Virus record (IMG/VR): IMGVR_UViG_3300020394_000989
Span: 1 to 50,348 of that record
Length of the DNA stretch: 50,348 nt
Direction: 5' to 3' (one strand)
DNA from: a virus
Made by a program: the position numbers and the translations under genes. Position 1 is the stretch's first letter. Every line of letters starts with the position of its first letter. Shown here one piece after another: positions 38,901-48,192 of the stretch. A model generated the notes under the pieces. It was not told the origin of the DNA. It made no database searches and saw only the letters and a program-made list of their open reading frames with translations.

Positions 38901-41900
38901 AGTGGAGATTTATTTACTGTAAATTCATATTCCGCAGATAGATTTAAGAGTGATATTCCAAAATTACCAAGTGGTTTGAAGGTTTCTGATATCCTTGATT
39001 TTAGACCTAGAGTAAAACCATTTACATCAACAACTGCTTCTCCCTTTGCGTTTGATCAAAGACAATATGAGTCAACAACTAATTATGTTGTAACTCCCGG
39101 AGAATCATCTTTTGTTGGATATGATTATTATCTACCAAGAGTAGACATATTAACACTCAATAAATTGGGTCAAATTGAAGTTGTTAAAGGTGAGCCAGAT
39201 GATGTTCCTCAGGCACCAGTATTATCTGATGATGCGATGCTTCTCGCAGAAATATCTTATCCACCATATCTCTATGATGCTGGTAGAGATCCACAAATTA
39301 CTCTAAAGGATAATAGAAGATATACAATGCGTGATATTGGTAAAATTGCCAATAGAGTTGATAATCTGGAAGCCGTAACAAGTTTGACTATGTTGGAGTT
39401 GGGTACAAAAACCACCTCTATAACCGATGCTAATGGTTTTGATAGATTTAAAACTGGATTTATTGTTTGTGATTTTAGAGACAAGAGTTTAGCAGATCCA
39501 GATCTAACTACAATTGATATTAGTAGAGAAGGTGCAGCAGGAATTGCTCCTGTTGATATATGGACTATGGAGGCAGAACTTGCCTTTGACCCAAGTATCG
39601 ATACTTCAACTGCAGATTTAAATCAAAATCTCAAATTAGCCGATTCAAATGTTCAAAAGACTGGAGATATCATAACTCTAGCATATAATAGTGTGGATAT
39701 GGGAATTGGAAACCCACATGCCACCAGTACTGAGAATGTCAATCCATTTGAAGTTATTTCCTACGTTGGTGCTGTTGTCCTTCATCCATCATCCGATAAT
39801 TGGACAAGAACAATATATGGTAAAGATAATGTAAGAAAGGAATCCACCGGAGCTGAGTGGAAGTATGAAGCAAAAACTAAAAAAGAGAAGGAAAAGGACA
39901 AACCAGTATTTGAAAAATACAGTAAAGGTGGAGGAAGAGGAGAAAAGGGTACGAGAAAAGCATATCAAACAACAACAATCACCAAAACAACCAAATTTAA
40001 GCGCGTCCTTGAGAATCCTCGTCGTGAGTTTGATTATGTTGAAGATGTAAAAATTGAAGGCGAAGTTGATCCGCACATGAGATCAAGAAATGTATTTTTT
40101 GCCGCTAATGGTTTACGTCCTTTAGCAAGGCATTATCATTTCATTGATAGTCAACAGGTAGATATAGTTCCAAAACTTTGTGAAATCGACATGATTTCTG
40201 GTACTTTTGTTCCTAAAGAGGAGGTTGACATTATTAATGCTGCAGGTGAAAAAATTGGTTTCATGAGAATTAAGAGACCTAAGCATAAATTTGGAGATAA
40301 TAATTTAACAGAAATTTCAGCTGGTTTAGGTAGTCCTGTTGGACCTGTAGAACCATATAGTGTTGATCCATATGATAGATCAAGAAATGCTCCAGCGGAT
40401 AATTATTCACCAACATCAAAATTGATCAATTTTGCTGTTAAAACTCTTGCTACAAAAGAAGAATATTATGGATATGTAGAAGTAGGTGCTAAAGTTATCG
40501 GTAAAACTTCTGGAGCTGTTGCTAAAATTACAAGAGCAGAATTAATCTCTGATAATTGGGGTGATATTCTCGCAGCATTCTTCTTTAGAGATCCAAATAC
40601 AAAACCAAAACCTGCGGTTCGTATTAAATCAGGAACTAAATCTGTTAAGGTTACATCAACTGCTCCAAACACAATTGGCATTCCTGGTGAAACCTCTGAG
40701 GCGATAGGAACTTACAGTGGTGATGGCAAAACATTTACTTTGACTAAAGATGTTGTCAAAGTAAGAAATCCTAAAAAGAATTCTATCCCCAAAAAGAAAA
40801 GAAAAGTTGAACAAATCTTAAAAACAAGATTTTTTGATAATGAAGGAAATGTTGTTGATACTAAAAAGGAAAAAGTTAAAGCACCACATAGAGACCCACT
40901 TGCTCAATCATTCACTATTCCTGAAGGGTCTGGTGTATTTTTAACTGAATTTGACCTATTCTTCAAAACAGTAGATCCAGATAAAAAATGTTTTATTGAA
41001 CTCAGAGAAATGGAATTAGGAACTCCAACTAATTTGTTGGTTGAAGAATGGTGTAATATTTCTCTTAACCCAAATGAAATTAACGTTCCACCTGAGGGAA
41101 GTTTTGAGCCAGTAGCGACTAGAATAAAATTCCCATCACCAACATATCTAGAGGGCGGTAAAGAATACGCAATTGTAATTCTTGCTCCAGGGTCTTTAAA
41201 ATATAGAATGTTTACAGCGAAGTTTGGAGACAAAACTTTTAGCAATACCACCTTACCAGATGTTCAAGAAGTTACATATGGAAAGCAGTATATCGGTGGA
41301 TCTTTATTCAAATCTCAGAATGGAACCATTTGGACTGCAAGCCAATATGAAGACTTGACTTTCAAACTTTATAAAGCACAGTTCAAACCTTCTGGAACTT
41401 TGACTTGGTATAATAGTTCTGTGTTGCCGAAAGGAGATAACTCGACAGTGCTTGAAGATAATCCAATACAAGGATTGCCTAGAAAGTTAAAACTTGATGT
41501 AAGTGGAAGTGGAACACTAAATGCTTCTGTTGTTCCCGGAATTAGAGTAAGAGAAAGTGCTGCCGGTGAAACTATTAGTGGTTTTGTTGAAAATATTGGT
41601 GGACCAGCCGCTACCATTGAACTTGCTGCTGGTGGATCTGATTACAATAATGGTAACGGTAGTGGTGTAAGTAATTTCTCTACACTAACAAATTGTGATT
41701 TAGTTTCTTTGACTGGTAAAGGTTCAGGTGCTAAGGTTAATATTCAAACTGATGCTAATGGTGTAATCACTCAGGTTGAACTTACCGGAACCACAGGTAA
41801 AGGATATGTTGAAGGAGAATTATGTGAGATTGATACATCAACTATTGGAACCAGCAATGCTCATAAAAAAGGTGGCGGTGCTAAAATCACTATTAAAACT

Positions 41901-43439
41901 TCATCCTCAGTTTATAAAGATACTCTCTATCTAACTGATGTTCAGGGAGAACATTTCACACAGGGAAATGATGTCTACTACTACACTGATCCTACAGATG
42001 AATCAACAAGAACAACTGCGGGTGTAACTGTCGGAACAGATGCCTCTTCTATTATTGATGAGAAATTTGATGGAAATGTTTTCCGAATCAAGCAACATAA
42101 TCATGCGATGCATGGTGGTAATAATAGGATTCAAGTTGTTGACATTGAACCTGACACCACAAAAACTGAAATCACCGCAGAGTTTGGTATTTCTGCCACA
42201 CAAGTTTCGGTTGCTAAAACCGGAGTGTTTGCAACATTTGAAGGAATTAGCACTTCTATGGGATATGCTCTAATTGAAAATGAAATTGTTTCTTATAGTG
42301 GTATTATTGCTGGATCTGGTGGAGCAGGGTCTATTACTATTAATGGTAGAGGATTGGATGGATCAACCAAATCCACTCATACTAAAGGAACTTCAATTCA
42401 ACCATACGAAGTTAATGGAGTGTCTCTAACTAGGATCAATAAATATCACGATATTCCCACAACTACTGGAATTAAAATTGATTATAGTGATGATAATTCA
42501 AATATTGATAGCTACCATCTAAGATTTGATAGGGATCTTGTTCCGGCAAGAAATTCTGGAGCAAATTTACTTTGCTTTGAAACAGAAAAAGGATTTGGTG
42601 GCAATCATGTTGGAATATCTCAAAATTATCAATTCAGTCAAATTCAACCAGTATTTAATATCTTAACACCAGGAAAGGGAACTCAGGTTTCTACTAATAT
42701 TAGAACTGTTTCTGGAACGAGTGCTGGAGGATCTGAAGTATCATTTATTGATCAGGGATATGAACCTGTTGTTCTCAATAAAGTTCATACTTTCCCAACT
42801 CCAAGGTTAGTTGCTTCAAAGGCAAATGAGGATCTTAGATTACAAACACTTCCAAGAAATAAATCACTTACATTGAGAATGGATCTCGTCACTGAGAATG
42901 AAAATGTATCTCCTACGCTGGATGTTCAAAATTCAACTTTTATTCTTGGAAGAAATAAGATTAATAATCCAGTTAGGGATTATGTATCTGATCCTAGAAG
43001 CAATGAATTGGTAAATGATCCTCATGGTTCAGTATTTGCTACAAAACCAATATCAATAGCACAACCAGCAACAAGCCTTAAGGTTATCATTGCTGCTCAT
43101 AGGCAAGAAGGTGCTGATTTTAGGGTATTCTATCAACTCCGCAGATTAGATTCTGCTAATATTGATCAAAAATTCATTCCATTCCCAGGATATGATAATT
43201 TGATTGATACAGATGGTGATGGTTATGGAGATAGAGTTATTGATCAAAATAAAAATAGTGGGAGACCTGATGCATTCGTTACCGCTAATGGAGCAAATGT
43301 TGAAGAATACTCCGAATATCAATTCAGTGTTGATAATGTAGATCAATTTACAGCATTTGCCATCAAAATTGTAATGTCATCAACTAATGAATGTACACCG
43401 GTTAGATTAAAAGACTTTAGAGCAATAGCATTAGCATAA
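35901..43439 (+). CDS. Large virion protein, DUF4815-like N-terminus
   Basis: This 2,512-residue protein begins NLNVNPYYDDFDKANNFYRV, then PVQARELTGLQSILQNQIEN, the hallmark of the DUF4815 domain of cyanophage baseplate or tail-fibre proteins. It lies where T4 has gp9-gp10, so it is probably the outer baseplate/fibre connector. A Lys/Arg-rich region lies near residue 1323 (KTKKEKEKDK). GxGY-like repeats occur near residues 1910-1970. A calcium-binding-like DTDGDGYGD segment lies near residue 2435. The C-terminus resembles carbohydrate-binding or structural beta domains (SVDNVDQFTAFAIKIVMSST). The start ATG is three bases after the gp8 stop. Confidence 0.75.
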   Translation: MPQKTNLNVNPYYDDFDKANNFYRVLFKPGYPVQARELTGLQSILQNQIENYGSHVFKEGSMVIPGGITCDDAFTTVKVKGDHLGIDITVYLDSLVAGDGVKLKGETSEAVGNITGYIMPPDEGVEDITLFVKYSDGAKDGESVGFQDGEVLIIQENVTYGNTTLSSGDSVLSLVTTNSTATGYAVGVTQGVYFIRGCFVDTPDTRIVLDPYNNEPSFRVGFDIVEEVINSDQDPNLNDNAKGFTNYAAPGADRLKISVKLAKKQLTDTDDTNFIELVRIDEGEIKKLQDKSQYSEIRKYFAKRTYDESGNYSIDNFIVDTAETLNDEMGNGGLFRSDQITDEGNIPSEDSLSVKVSAGTAYVKGFDIDLVGSTIVDIDKPRATKTIKDSRVPFSPGSMLRVNNVAGTPFINIGDGSSANTTNTNIISLYKERRNAAGNSNISNAATAGLTTKIGEARVYWFGLTDDTYRGDKTEWDLYLYDIQTFTSVTLTNAYPATDVPDTSYVRGLSSGATGYITNRNSSSTNSFNLTQTSGSFLVGEQIIINENIELQTAIISQEEFTVEDIKAVYQDADSLNSSLQSDFIANTVLEEKVLPNFGKSDLLNVSGSSSTTKTGKVGGRFFSGVTGIKLGRTIKYQNGNSDPIYADITAIDPSGTEITLTKPSAAVSGVYTNSQANGNYTFCMMVPKIRDEGTEGLYATMPVNATASVDLSSSNLTITKQITGLSVSSNELTLNVSDALDANSGITDVFYESFDAERYSIHYSNGEIEELTGDQFTLGANSTSVTFSGLSQSSATNVTVIVTLRKKGIISKGKDLIRSNKLSVTGTKKTKALNGLSTTKYYGTRIEDYEISLNVPDAVNVRAIYESTDENAPVLDKLKFATGLALDQTLIVGEKLLGIDSRAIGQVVDVTANEVFYVRRNTNIFAVGEVVKFSDSAKELVIQEYVKGSYLDLTSNYFLDTGNRHDMCDYSRIIKNPNTQTPSKQLLIVFDKYEIASGDSGDLFTVNSYSADRFKSDIPKLPSGLKVSDILDFRPRVKPFTSTTASPFAFDQRQYESTTNYVVTPGESSFVGYDYYLPRVDILTLNKLGQIEVVKGEPDDVPQAPVLSDDAMLLAEISYPPYLYDAGRDPQITLKDNRRYTMRDIGKIANRVDNLEAVTSLTMLELGTKTTSITDANGFDRFKTGFIVCDFRDKSLADPDLTTIDISREGAAGIAPVDIWTMEAELAFDPSIDTSTADLNQNLKLADSNVQKTGDIITLAYNSVDMGIGNPHATSTENVNPFEVISYVGAVVLHPSSDNWTRTIYGKDNVRKESTGAEWKYEAKTKKEKEKDKPVFEKYSKGGGRGEKGTRKAYQTTTITKTTKFKRVLENPRREFDYVEDVKIEGEVDPHMRSRNVFFAANGLRPLARHYHFIDSQQVDIVPKLCEIDMISGTFVPKEEVDIINAAGEKIGFMRIKRPKHKFGDNNLTEISAGLGSPVGPVEPYSVDPYDRSRNAPADNYSPTSKLINFAVKTLATKEEYYGYVEVGAKVIGKTSGAVAKITRAELISDNWGDILAAFFFRDPNTKPKPAVRIKSGTKSVKVTSTAPNTIGIPGETSEAIGTYSGDGKTFTLTKDVVKVRNPKKNSIPKKKRKVEQILKTRFFDNEGNVVDTKKEKVKAPHRDPLAQSFTIPEGSGVFLTEFDLFFKTVDPDKKCFIELREMELGTPTNLLVEEWCNISLNPNEINVPPEGSFEPVATRIKFPSPTYLEGGKEYAIVILAPGSLKYRMFTAKFGDKTFSNTTLPDVQEVTYGKQYIGGSLFKSQNGTIWTASQYEDLTFKLYKAQFKPSGTLTWYNSSVLPKGDNSTVLEDNPIQGLPRKLKLDVSGSGTLNASVVPGIRVRESAAGETISGFVENIGGPAATIELAAGGSDYNNGNGSGVSNFSTLTNCDLVSLTGKGSGAKVNIQTDANGVITQVELTGTTGKGYVEGELCEIDTSTIGTSNAHKKGGGAKITIKTSSSVYKDTLYLTDVQGEHFTQGNDVYYYTDPTDESTRTTAGVTVGTDASSIIDEKFDGNVFRIKQHNHAMHGGNNRIQVVDIEPDTTKTEITAEFGISATQVSVAKTGVFATFEGISTSMGYALIENEIVSYSGIIAGSGGAGSITINGRGLDGSTKSTHTKGTSIQPYEVNGVSLTRINKYHDIPTTTGIKIDYSDDNSNIDSYHLRFDRDLVPARNSGANLLCFETEKGFGGNHVGISQNYQFSQIQPVFNILTPGKGTQVSTNIRTVSGTSAGGSEVSFIDQGYEPVVLNKVHTFPTPRLVASKANEDLRLQTLPRNKSLTLRMDLVTENENVSPTLDVQNSTFILGRNKINNPVRDYVSDPRSNELVNDPHGSVFATKPISIAQPATSLKVIIAAHRQEGADFRVFYQLRRLDSANIDQKFIPFPGYDNLIDTDGDGYGDRVIDQNKNSGRPDAFVTANGANVEEYSEYQFSVDNVDQFTAFAIKIVMSSTNECTPVRLKDFRAIALA

Positions 43440-43660
43440 TGGAAAAGGATAATTTAATACCCGTTGAGGGTGAACCTAGTCTCTTTAGAGACAAAAACAC
43501 CGGAGCAATCATTAATACCGATTCCTCCGGATATACTCAATATAAAAAAATGAAACAAAGGAGGCAGACAGAAAGGGAAGAATTAGATATACTAAAAAAG
43601 GATATCGATGAAATCAAATCACTATTAAGGGAGCTTACAAATGGATCCAGATCAAATTGA
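43439..43660 (+). CDS. Small protein with coiled coil, 73 aa
   Basis: MEKDNLIPVEGEPSLFRDKN, then IINTDSSGYTQYKKMKQRRQ and a helical C-terminus (EELDILKKDIDEIKSLLREL) with heptad spacing. The start overlaps the stop of the large virion gene (TAATG). It is probably a tail or fibre assembly helper. Function unknown. Confidence 0.65.
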   Translation: MEKDNLIPVEGEPSLFRDKNTGAIINTDSSGYTQYKKMKQRRQTEREELDILKKDIDEIKSLLRELTNGSRSN

Positions 43661-43820
43661 ACTAAAAAATTTGAGTAAAGGTTTTGAATATGTGAAACTT
43701 GCTAAGGAAATTGATTCTTGTGATGATAGAAATACTCTAAGAGATATTGCCAAATCTTACGCCAAATTATATCTCAAACAGCAGGAAGTAGTTGCTGGTT
43801 TGGGACTTGAAGGAGTATAA
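43641..43820 (+). CDS. Small helical protein, 59 aa
   Basis: MDPDQIELKNLSKGFEYVKL, then AKEIDSCDDRNTLRDIAKSY, ending QQEVVAGLGLEGV. It is helical, a pattern I associate with small proteins near cyanophage fibre genes. The start overlaps the previous gene by 20 bases. The late promoter TATAAATA overlaps its stop. Function unknown. Confidence 0.65.
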   Translation: MDPDQIELKNLSKGFEYVKLAKEIDSCDDRNTLRDIAKSYAKLYLKQQEVVAGLGLEGV

Positions 43821-43823
43821 ATA
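43816..43823 (+). promoter_or_regulatory. T4-type late promoter, exact TATAAATA
   Basis: TATAAATA overlaps the stop codon of gene 43641 and lies 36 bases before the ATG at 43852. It should drive the fibre and neck genes. Confidence 0.8.
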
Positions 43824-43851
43824 ATTCCTAGATCTGAAAAATCTATTGTAA

Positions 43852-44079
43852 ATGGCTGATATCAAGGTCAGAGTAGGGCAACAACCGGCAATAAAAGTTA
43901 TATCTTCTCTCGCTGGTGCCCAGGGATTATCTCTGGCTGAACTTAGTGATGTTAGTGCATCCAACTTACAGAATGGTATGGTTTTAGTATACAATAGTTC
44001 CATTCAAAAGTGGGAAGCAACTTTGGAGTTGACACCCGGCGCAACACAGAATTTAGACATCAACGGAGGAAATTTCTGA
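43852..44079 (+). CDS. Small virion-type protein, 75 aa
   Basis: MADIKVRVGQQPAIKVISSL, then LSLAELSDVSASNLQNGMVL, then VYNSSIQKWEATLELTPG. The LSDV-x-x-SNLQxGxVLVYNS pattern is typical of cyanophage tail-fibre N-terminal or connector segments. It is probably a structural component next to the fibre gene at 44081. A late promoter is upstream. Confidence 0.7.
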   Translation: MADIKVRVGQQPAIKVISSLAGAQGLSLAELSDVSASNLQNGMVLVYNSSIQKWEATLELTPGATQNLDINGGNF

Positions 44080-44080
44080 A

Positions 44081-45706
44081 ATGGCAAGTATTATCAGGAT
44101 CAAAAGATCCTCGGGTACTAATAAACCAGCATCTTTACAATGGGGAGAACTAGGATACGTAACTGGTATTGGTAGTTACGGAGGTTTAAACCAATATAAG
44201 GATAGAGTTTTCCTTGGGGATGACGGCACCAATGCTAATCCGGTTGGTGGATTTTATTACACCTCCATGATGGAGCATGAGCCTGGTGTAATTCCAGCAG
44301 CATCTCATAATTCCAGAAACCAAGATAGGGGTGTAGTTGCCATTATGGCACCTGCTACCAACTCAGGTTTAGGTGGAGCAGAATCACTCAAAGTTAATCA
44401 GTGGAATGTAGATAATTTAAGAATAGATGGAAACGTAATTTCATCCACAGATACTGATGGAGATATAAGATTAGATCCTCACGGTACAGGTGAAGTTGTA
44501 ATACCCGATGATACTTTCCTTACTTTTGGTGATGACGATGACGCCAGGATTGAATATGATGAAGACGCTTCAAATCGTGTTCAAGTAACTGGTGCTCCTT
44601 GGACTTGGAATACTCCTATTACAGTTAATGGAGAATCTATATTTGGTAATGTAAGAATTGATAATAATGTTATTGCGACTCTTCCAGGAACAGGTGATAC
44701 TCTTTTCATAGATCCATATCCAGATGGATTAAGTAATGAAGGAAAAGTTATAATTAAGGGTGATCTTCAAGTTGATGGCACCACAACTACAGTTAACTCA
44801 ACATCTTCTACGGTAAATGATCCTATTCTTCATGTAGGTGATGTTACTAGTGAAAGAACAGTCATGCAGACTGTTAATAGTGGTGATAGTGTTATCGTAC
44901 TGGATTCTGTCGTTGGGATAAATGTTGGAGACATTATCGCCCACACCAGTATTTCTGGTGGAACTTCAATTAACAACATTAATACTGGAACTAAAGCAGT
45001 AACATTAGATTCCAATGTTATTGCCGGTATTTCTACAACTAGTCAAGTAACTATTACCCATGCGGTTGATACAAATACTGATAGAGGTATTTCATTCGCA
45101 TATAATACAAGTACTGGGGTAGTAAATAACAAATTAGGATTCTTTGGTTTTGAAGATAGTTCTATAGCATCATCTGCTTCCAATGCTAATACACATGGAA
45201 CACATGGTGATGACAGCAGAAGATGGACTTATATTCCTGACGGCACAATTAATAATAGTGTTGTAACTGGAACTAAAGGTTTCCTTGATATTAGAGGTAT
45301 TTACTATCAGACTGGTGATTATGAAACTGGTGGTGTTGTATATTTTGATGGAAATGGTCTTCAAAGATCAACAAATGCTCCAGCAGCACCAACATTTACT
45401 TCAAAGCAGGTATTAACAGCAATCACTAAAAAAGATTTTTCTTTAACTGCTTCAATCACAGCATCTGCTGGTGACATCATCAGACAAGATGGAACTAACG
45501 CATACGGTATTGTTGAAACTGGCGTATCTGGAGCAAATAACGTAAGTTTAATCGGAATTGAGGGAACATTTGCTACTGGTCAGAATTTGAGAAGGGAAGG
45601 TGTTAATGGTTCAATCACCAATTTAGCGTCCAATCCGGTTTCAATCACTGACATATATAATAACAAGCCCCACTGGACTTCAACTCTTGACGGGGGTACT
45701 TTCTGA
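44081..45706 (+). CDS. Tail fibre-like structural protein, 541 aa
   Basis: MASIIRIKRSSGTNKPASLQ starts a fibre-type protein. The N-terminus carries GELGYVTGIGSYGGLNQYKD and the middle has KGDLQVDGTTTTVNSTSSTV, a signature of cyanophage tail-fibre proteins. Beta-rich repeats (GDIRLDPHGTGEVVIPDDTF) fill the rest. It begins two bases after the previous stop, probably on the same transcript. It would form part of the fibre or collar. Receptor specificity is unknown. Confidence 0.75.
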   Translation: MASIIRIKRSSGTNKPASLQWGELGYVTGIGSYGGLNQYKDRVFLGDDGTNANPVGGFYYTSMMEHEPGVIPAASHNSRNQDRGVVAIMAPATNSGLGGAESLKVNQWNVDNLRIDGNVISSTDTDGDIRLDPHGTGEVVIPDDTFLTFGDDDDARIEYDEDASNRVQVTGAPWTWNTPITVNGESIFGNVRIDNNVIATLPGTGDTLFIDPYPDGLSNEGKVIIKGDLQVDGTTTTVNSTSSTVNDPILHVGDVTSERTVMQTVNSGDSVIVLDSVVGINVGDIIAHTSISGGTSINNINTGTKAVTLDSNVIAGISTTSQVTITHAVDTNTDRGISFAYNTSTGVVNNKLGFFGFEDSSIASSASNANTHGTHGDDSRRWTYIPDGTINNSVVTGTKGFLDIRGIYYQTGDYETGGVVYFDGNGLQRSTNAPAAPTFTSKQVLTAITKKDFSLTASITASAGDIIRQDGTNAYGIVETGVSGANNVSLIGIEGTFATGQNLRREGVNGSITNLASNPVSITDIYNNKPHWTSTLDGGTF

Positions 45707-45714
45707 GGTAACTA

Positions 45715-45900
45715 ATGGAAAATCAAAGTGAAGTGGATGTCAACGTTCTGATAAAAATTTATAATTCTAAATTAGCAACAGTATCAAATCAAAATGTTCT
45801 TCTTGAAGCAAAGTTAGCAACTTTGACTCAGGATTTTAAAGAACAACTTGATGCTTTGTCAAATGAAAACGCTGACCTCAAAGCAAAATTAGAAGAGTAA
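45715..45900 (+). CDS. Small coiled-coil protein, 61 aa
   Basis: MENQSEVDVNVLIKIYNSKL, then VLLEAKLATLTQDFKEQLDA and a final heptad-rich stretch ending ENADLKAKLEE. It is likely a parallel coiled coil, possibly a fibre or collar chaperone. It sits between the fibre gene and gp13 with short gaps. Function unknown. Confidence 0.6.
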   Translation: MENQSEVDVNVLIKIYNSKLATVSNQNVLLEAKLATLTQDFKEQLDALSNENADLKAKLEE

Positions 45901-45901
45901 T

Positions 45902-46732
45902 ATGGCAAAACCATCAACTAGGCAAGGATTAATAGAGTATTGCTTACGTCAACTTGGTGCTCCAGTTTTAGAAATTAACGTGGATGAAGATCAAATTGAT
46001 GATCTGGTTGATGATGCCATTCAATATTTTAATGAACGCCATTATGATGGTGTTGAAAAGATGTATCTTAAATATAAGATTACAGAAGATGATGTCAATA
46101 GAGGGAGAGGGAAGGGAACTAGTGGAACTGGAATAGTTGGTTCTACAGCAACTGACACCTCTGGTAGAACATATAATTTTTATGAAACAGAAAATTATAT
46201 TCAGGTTCCAGATTCTGTAATAGGGATAGAAAAGATTTTTAAGTTTGATACTAGTTCCATTTCAGGTGGAATGTTCAGTATTAAGTATCAACTTTTTCTA
46301 AACGATTTATATTATTTTAATTCGGTAGAATTACTGCAGTATTCGATGGTCAAATCCTATCTTGAGGATATTGATCATTTATTAACAACTGATAAGCAAA
46401 TAAGATTTAATAAAAGACAGGATAGATTATACCTTGATATTGATTGGGGTTCTCAACCAAAAGATGAATTTATTGTTATTGAATGCTATAGAGCATTAGA
46501 TCCCGATAGTTTCACTCAAATTTACAATGATAGTTTTATGAAACTATACTTAACTGCTCTTATCAAAAGACAGTGGGGTAGAAATCTTAGTAAGTTTAGG
46601 GGAGTGAAACTTCCTGGAGGGATTGAATTAAATGGGGGAGAAATTTTACAGCAGGCAGAGTCCGAAATAGCGGATATTAAATCTAGGATGATGTCTGAAT
46701 ACGAATTACCACCCCTTGACTTTATTGGATAA
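45902..46732 (+). CDS. 13: Neck protein gp13
   Basis: gp13 and gp14 form the neck that links the filled head to the tail. The 276-residue length is near T4 gp13 (309). The N-terminus (PSTRQGLIEYCLRQLGAPVL) and INVDEDQIDDLVDDAIQYFN, and then NERHYDGVEKMYLKYKITED, are strongly typical of cyanophage gp13. A region with KQIRFNKRQDRLYLDID and ECYRALDPDSFTQIYNDSFM follows. The stop overlaps the ATG of gp14, so the two are translated together. Confidence 0.92.
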   Translation: MAKPSTRQGLIEYCLRQLGAPVLEINVDEDQIDDLVDDAIQYFNERHYDGVEKMYLKYKITEDDVNRGRGKGTSGTGIVGSTATDTSGRTYNFYETENYIQVPDSVIGIEKIFKFDTSSISGGMFSIKYQLFLNDLYYFNSVELLQYSMVKSYLEDIDHLLTTDKQIRFNKRQDRLYLDIDWGSQPKDEFIVIECYRALDPDSFTQIYNDSFMKLYLTALIKRQWGRNLSKFRGVKLPGGIELNGGEILQQAESEIADIKSRMMSEYELPPLDFIG

Positions 46733-48192
46733 TGGCACTTAATCCTTTCTTTTCACAAGGGACTGCATCTGAGCAAAGATTAGTCCAAGATTTAATAAAC
46801 GAGCACCTACAATTTCATGGTGTCGAAGTAACATATATTCCTAGAAAATTTGTAAATAGAAAAACAATTATAGAAGAGATTCAAACTTCTAAATTTGATG
46901 ATAACTTTTCAATTGAAGCATATGTAAATACATTTGAAGGATATGGTGGTGCTGGAGATATTATGACAAAATTTGGTGTAAGTATTCGTGATGAATTGAT
47001 ACTTACACTTTCAAAAGAAAGATTTGAAGATTTTGTTGCTCCCTTCATGGCAGCTTTAGATGATGGAACTGATACTTCCATAATGCCAGCTTCAACAAGA
47101 CCTAGAGAAGGTGATTTAGTATATTTTCCACTTGGACAAAGATTATTTGAAGTAAAATTTGTAGAGCACGAAGATCCTTTCTATCAGTTAGGAAAAAATT
47201 ACGTTTATCAACTCAAATGCGAACTCTTTGAGTATGAAGATGAAGTTATTGATACTTCAATCGGTGCTATTGATACTCAAGTTCAAGATGAAGGATACAT
47301 AACAACCCTAAATTTGATAGGTATTGGAAGAACTGCTATTGCTGAAGCATTCATTCAAGGAACTGTTACCAGTGGTTATATAAATGAAATTTTCCTCAAT
47401 CATGATGGTTATGGGTATACCTCTGCTCCTACAATTAGTATAACTGCCTCTCCAACTGGTCAAATCGGAGATAATGCTAGCGCGGTTGGATTCATAACAA
47501 CTAGAGGTGGAGTAACTTCAGTAGAAAAAATTCTTCTTACTAATGCTGGTGCTGGATATGTAGTGCCACCATCAATAACAATTACCGGTGGTGGTGGTGT
47601 TGGAGCATCTGCGACATGCTCTGTTATAACATCTGGTCAGGGGGTTATAAGAATCAATGTTACTGATGGTGGTGTTGGATATTCTACAGCACCAACTATC
47701 ACCATTGGAGCACCACCAAACAGCGGTATAGCAAAGACTGCCGTAGGTATAGCATCTATTGGAAGAGTTGGAAATAATGAAGATGTCGTTGGCAATGATG
47801 TCTTAAATGCTGTTTACATTCAAGACCCTGGAAGAGGATACAGTTCAGCACCAACAGTTATTGTTTCCGATCCAGATGTTATCAAATCTTCTGGTAATTA
47901 TATTTTCAATGAGTTGGTTTATGGTGAAAGATCCCTTATTGAAGCAAGAGTTAAATCTTGGGATGCTGATGAAGCAATTCTAAGAGTTTCTCATGTTGGT
48001 ATTGGAGCAACTACAGGAGATGCTTTCTTCCCTGGAGAATTGATTATAGGAAGAGAATCTGGTGCTCAGTATCCAGTACAGCAATTTAATGAAGATAATG
48101 TGGTTGATAAATATACCGAGAACGACATATTTGAATCTGAAGCCGATAGCATAATTGACTTCTCTGAAGGAAATCCATTTGGTACATATTAA
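46732..48192 (+). CDS. 14: Neck protein gp14, enlarged
   Basis: The first 200 residues match T4-type gp14 (256 residues in T4): ALNPFFSQGTASEQRLVQDL, YIPRKFVNRKTIIEEIQTSK and FSIEAYVNTFEGYGGAGDIM. Here the protein has 486 residues. An insertion of four G-x-GY repeats lies at about residues 222-385 (NHDGYGYTSAPTISI, TNAGAGYVVPPSITI, TDGGVGYSTAPTITI, QDPGRGYSSAPTVIV), before a C-terminal part ending FSEGNPFGTY. The inserts resemble repeats in the giant tail protein and may project from the neck. It is coupled to gp13 and gp15. Confidence 0.92.
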   Translation: MALNPFFSQGTASEQRLVQDLINEHLQFHGVEVTYIPRKFVNRKTIIEEIQTSKFDDNFSIEAYVNTFEGYGGAGDIMTKFGVSIRDELILTLSKERFEDFVAPFMAALDDGTDTSIMPASTRPREGDLVYFPLGQRLFEVKFVEHEDPFYQLGKNYVYQLKCELFEYEDEVIDTSIGAIDTQVQDEGYITTLNLIGIGRTAIAEAFIQGTVTSGYINEIFLNHDGYGYTSAPTISITASPTGQIGDNASAVGFITTRGGVTSVEKILLTNAGAGYVVPPSITITGGGGVGASATCSVITSGQGVIRINVTDGGVGYSTAPTITIGAPPNSGIAKTAVGIASIGRVGNNEDVVGNDVLNAVYIQDPGRGYSSAPTVIVSDPDVIKSSGNYIFNELVYGERSLIEARVKSWDADEAILRVSHVGIGATTGDAFFPGELIIGRESGAQYPVQQFNEDNVVDKYTENDIFESEADSIIDFSEGNPFGTY

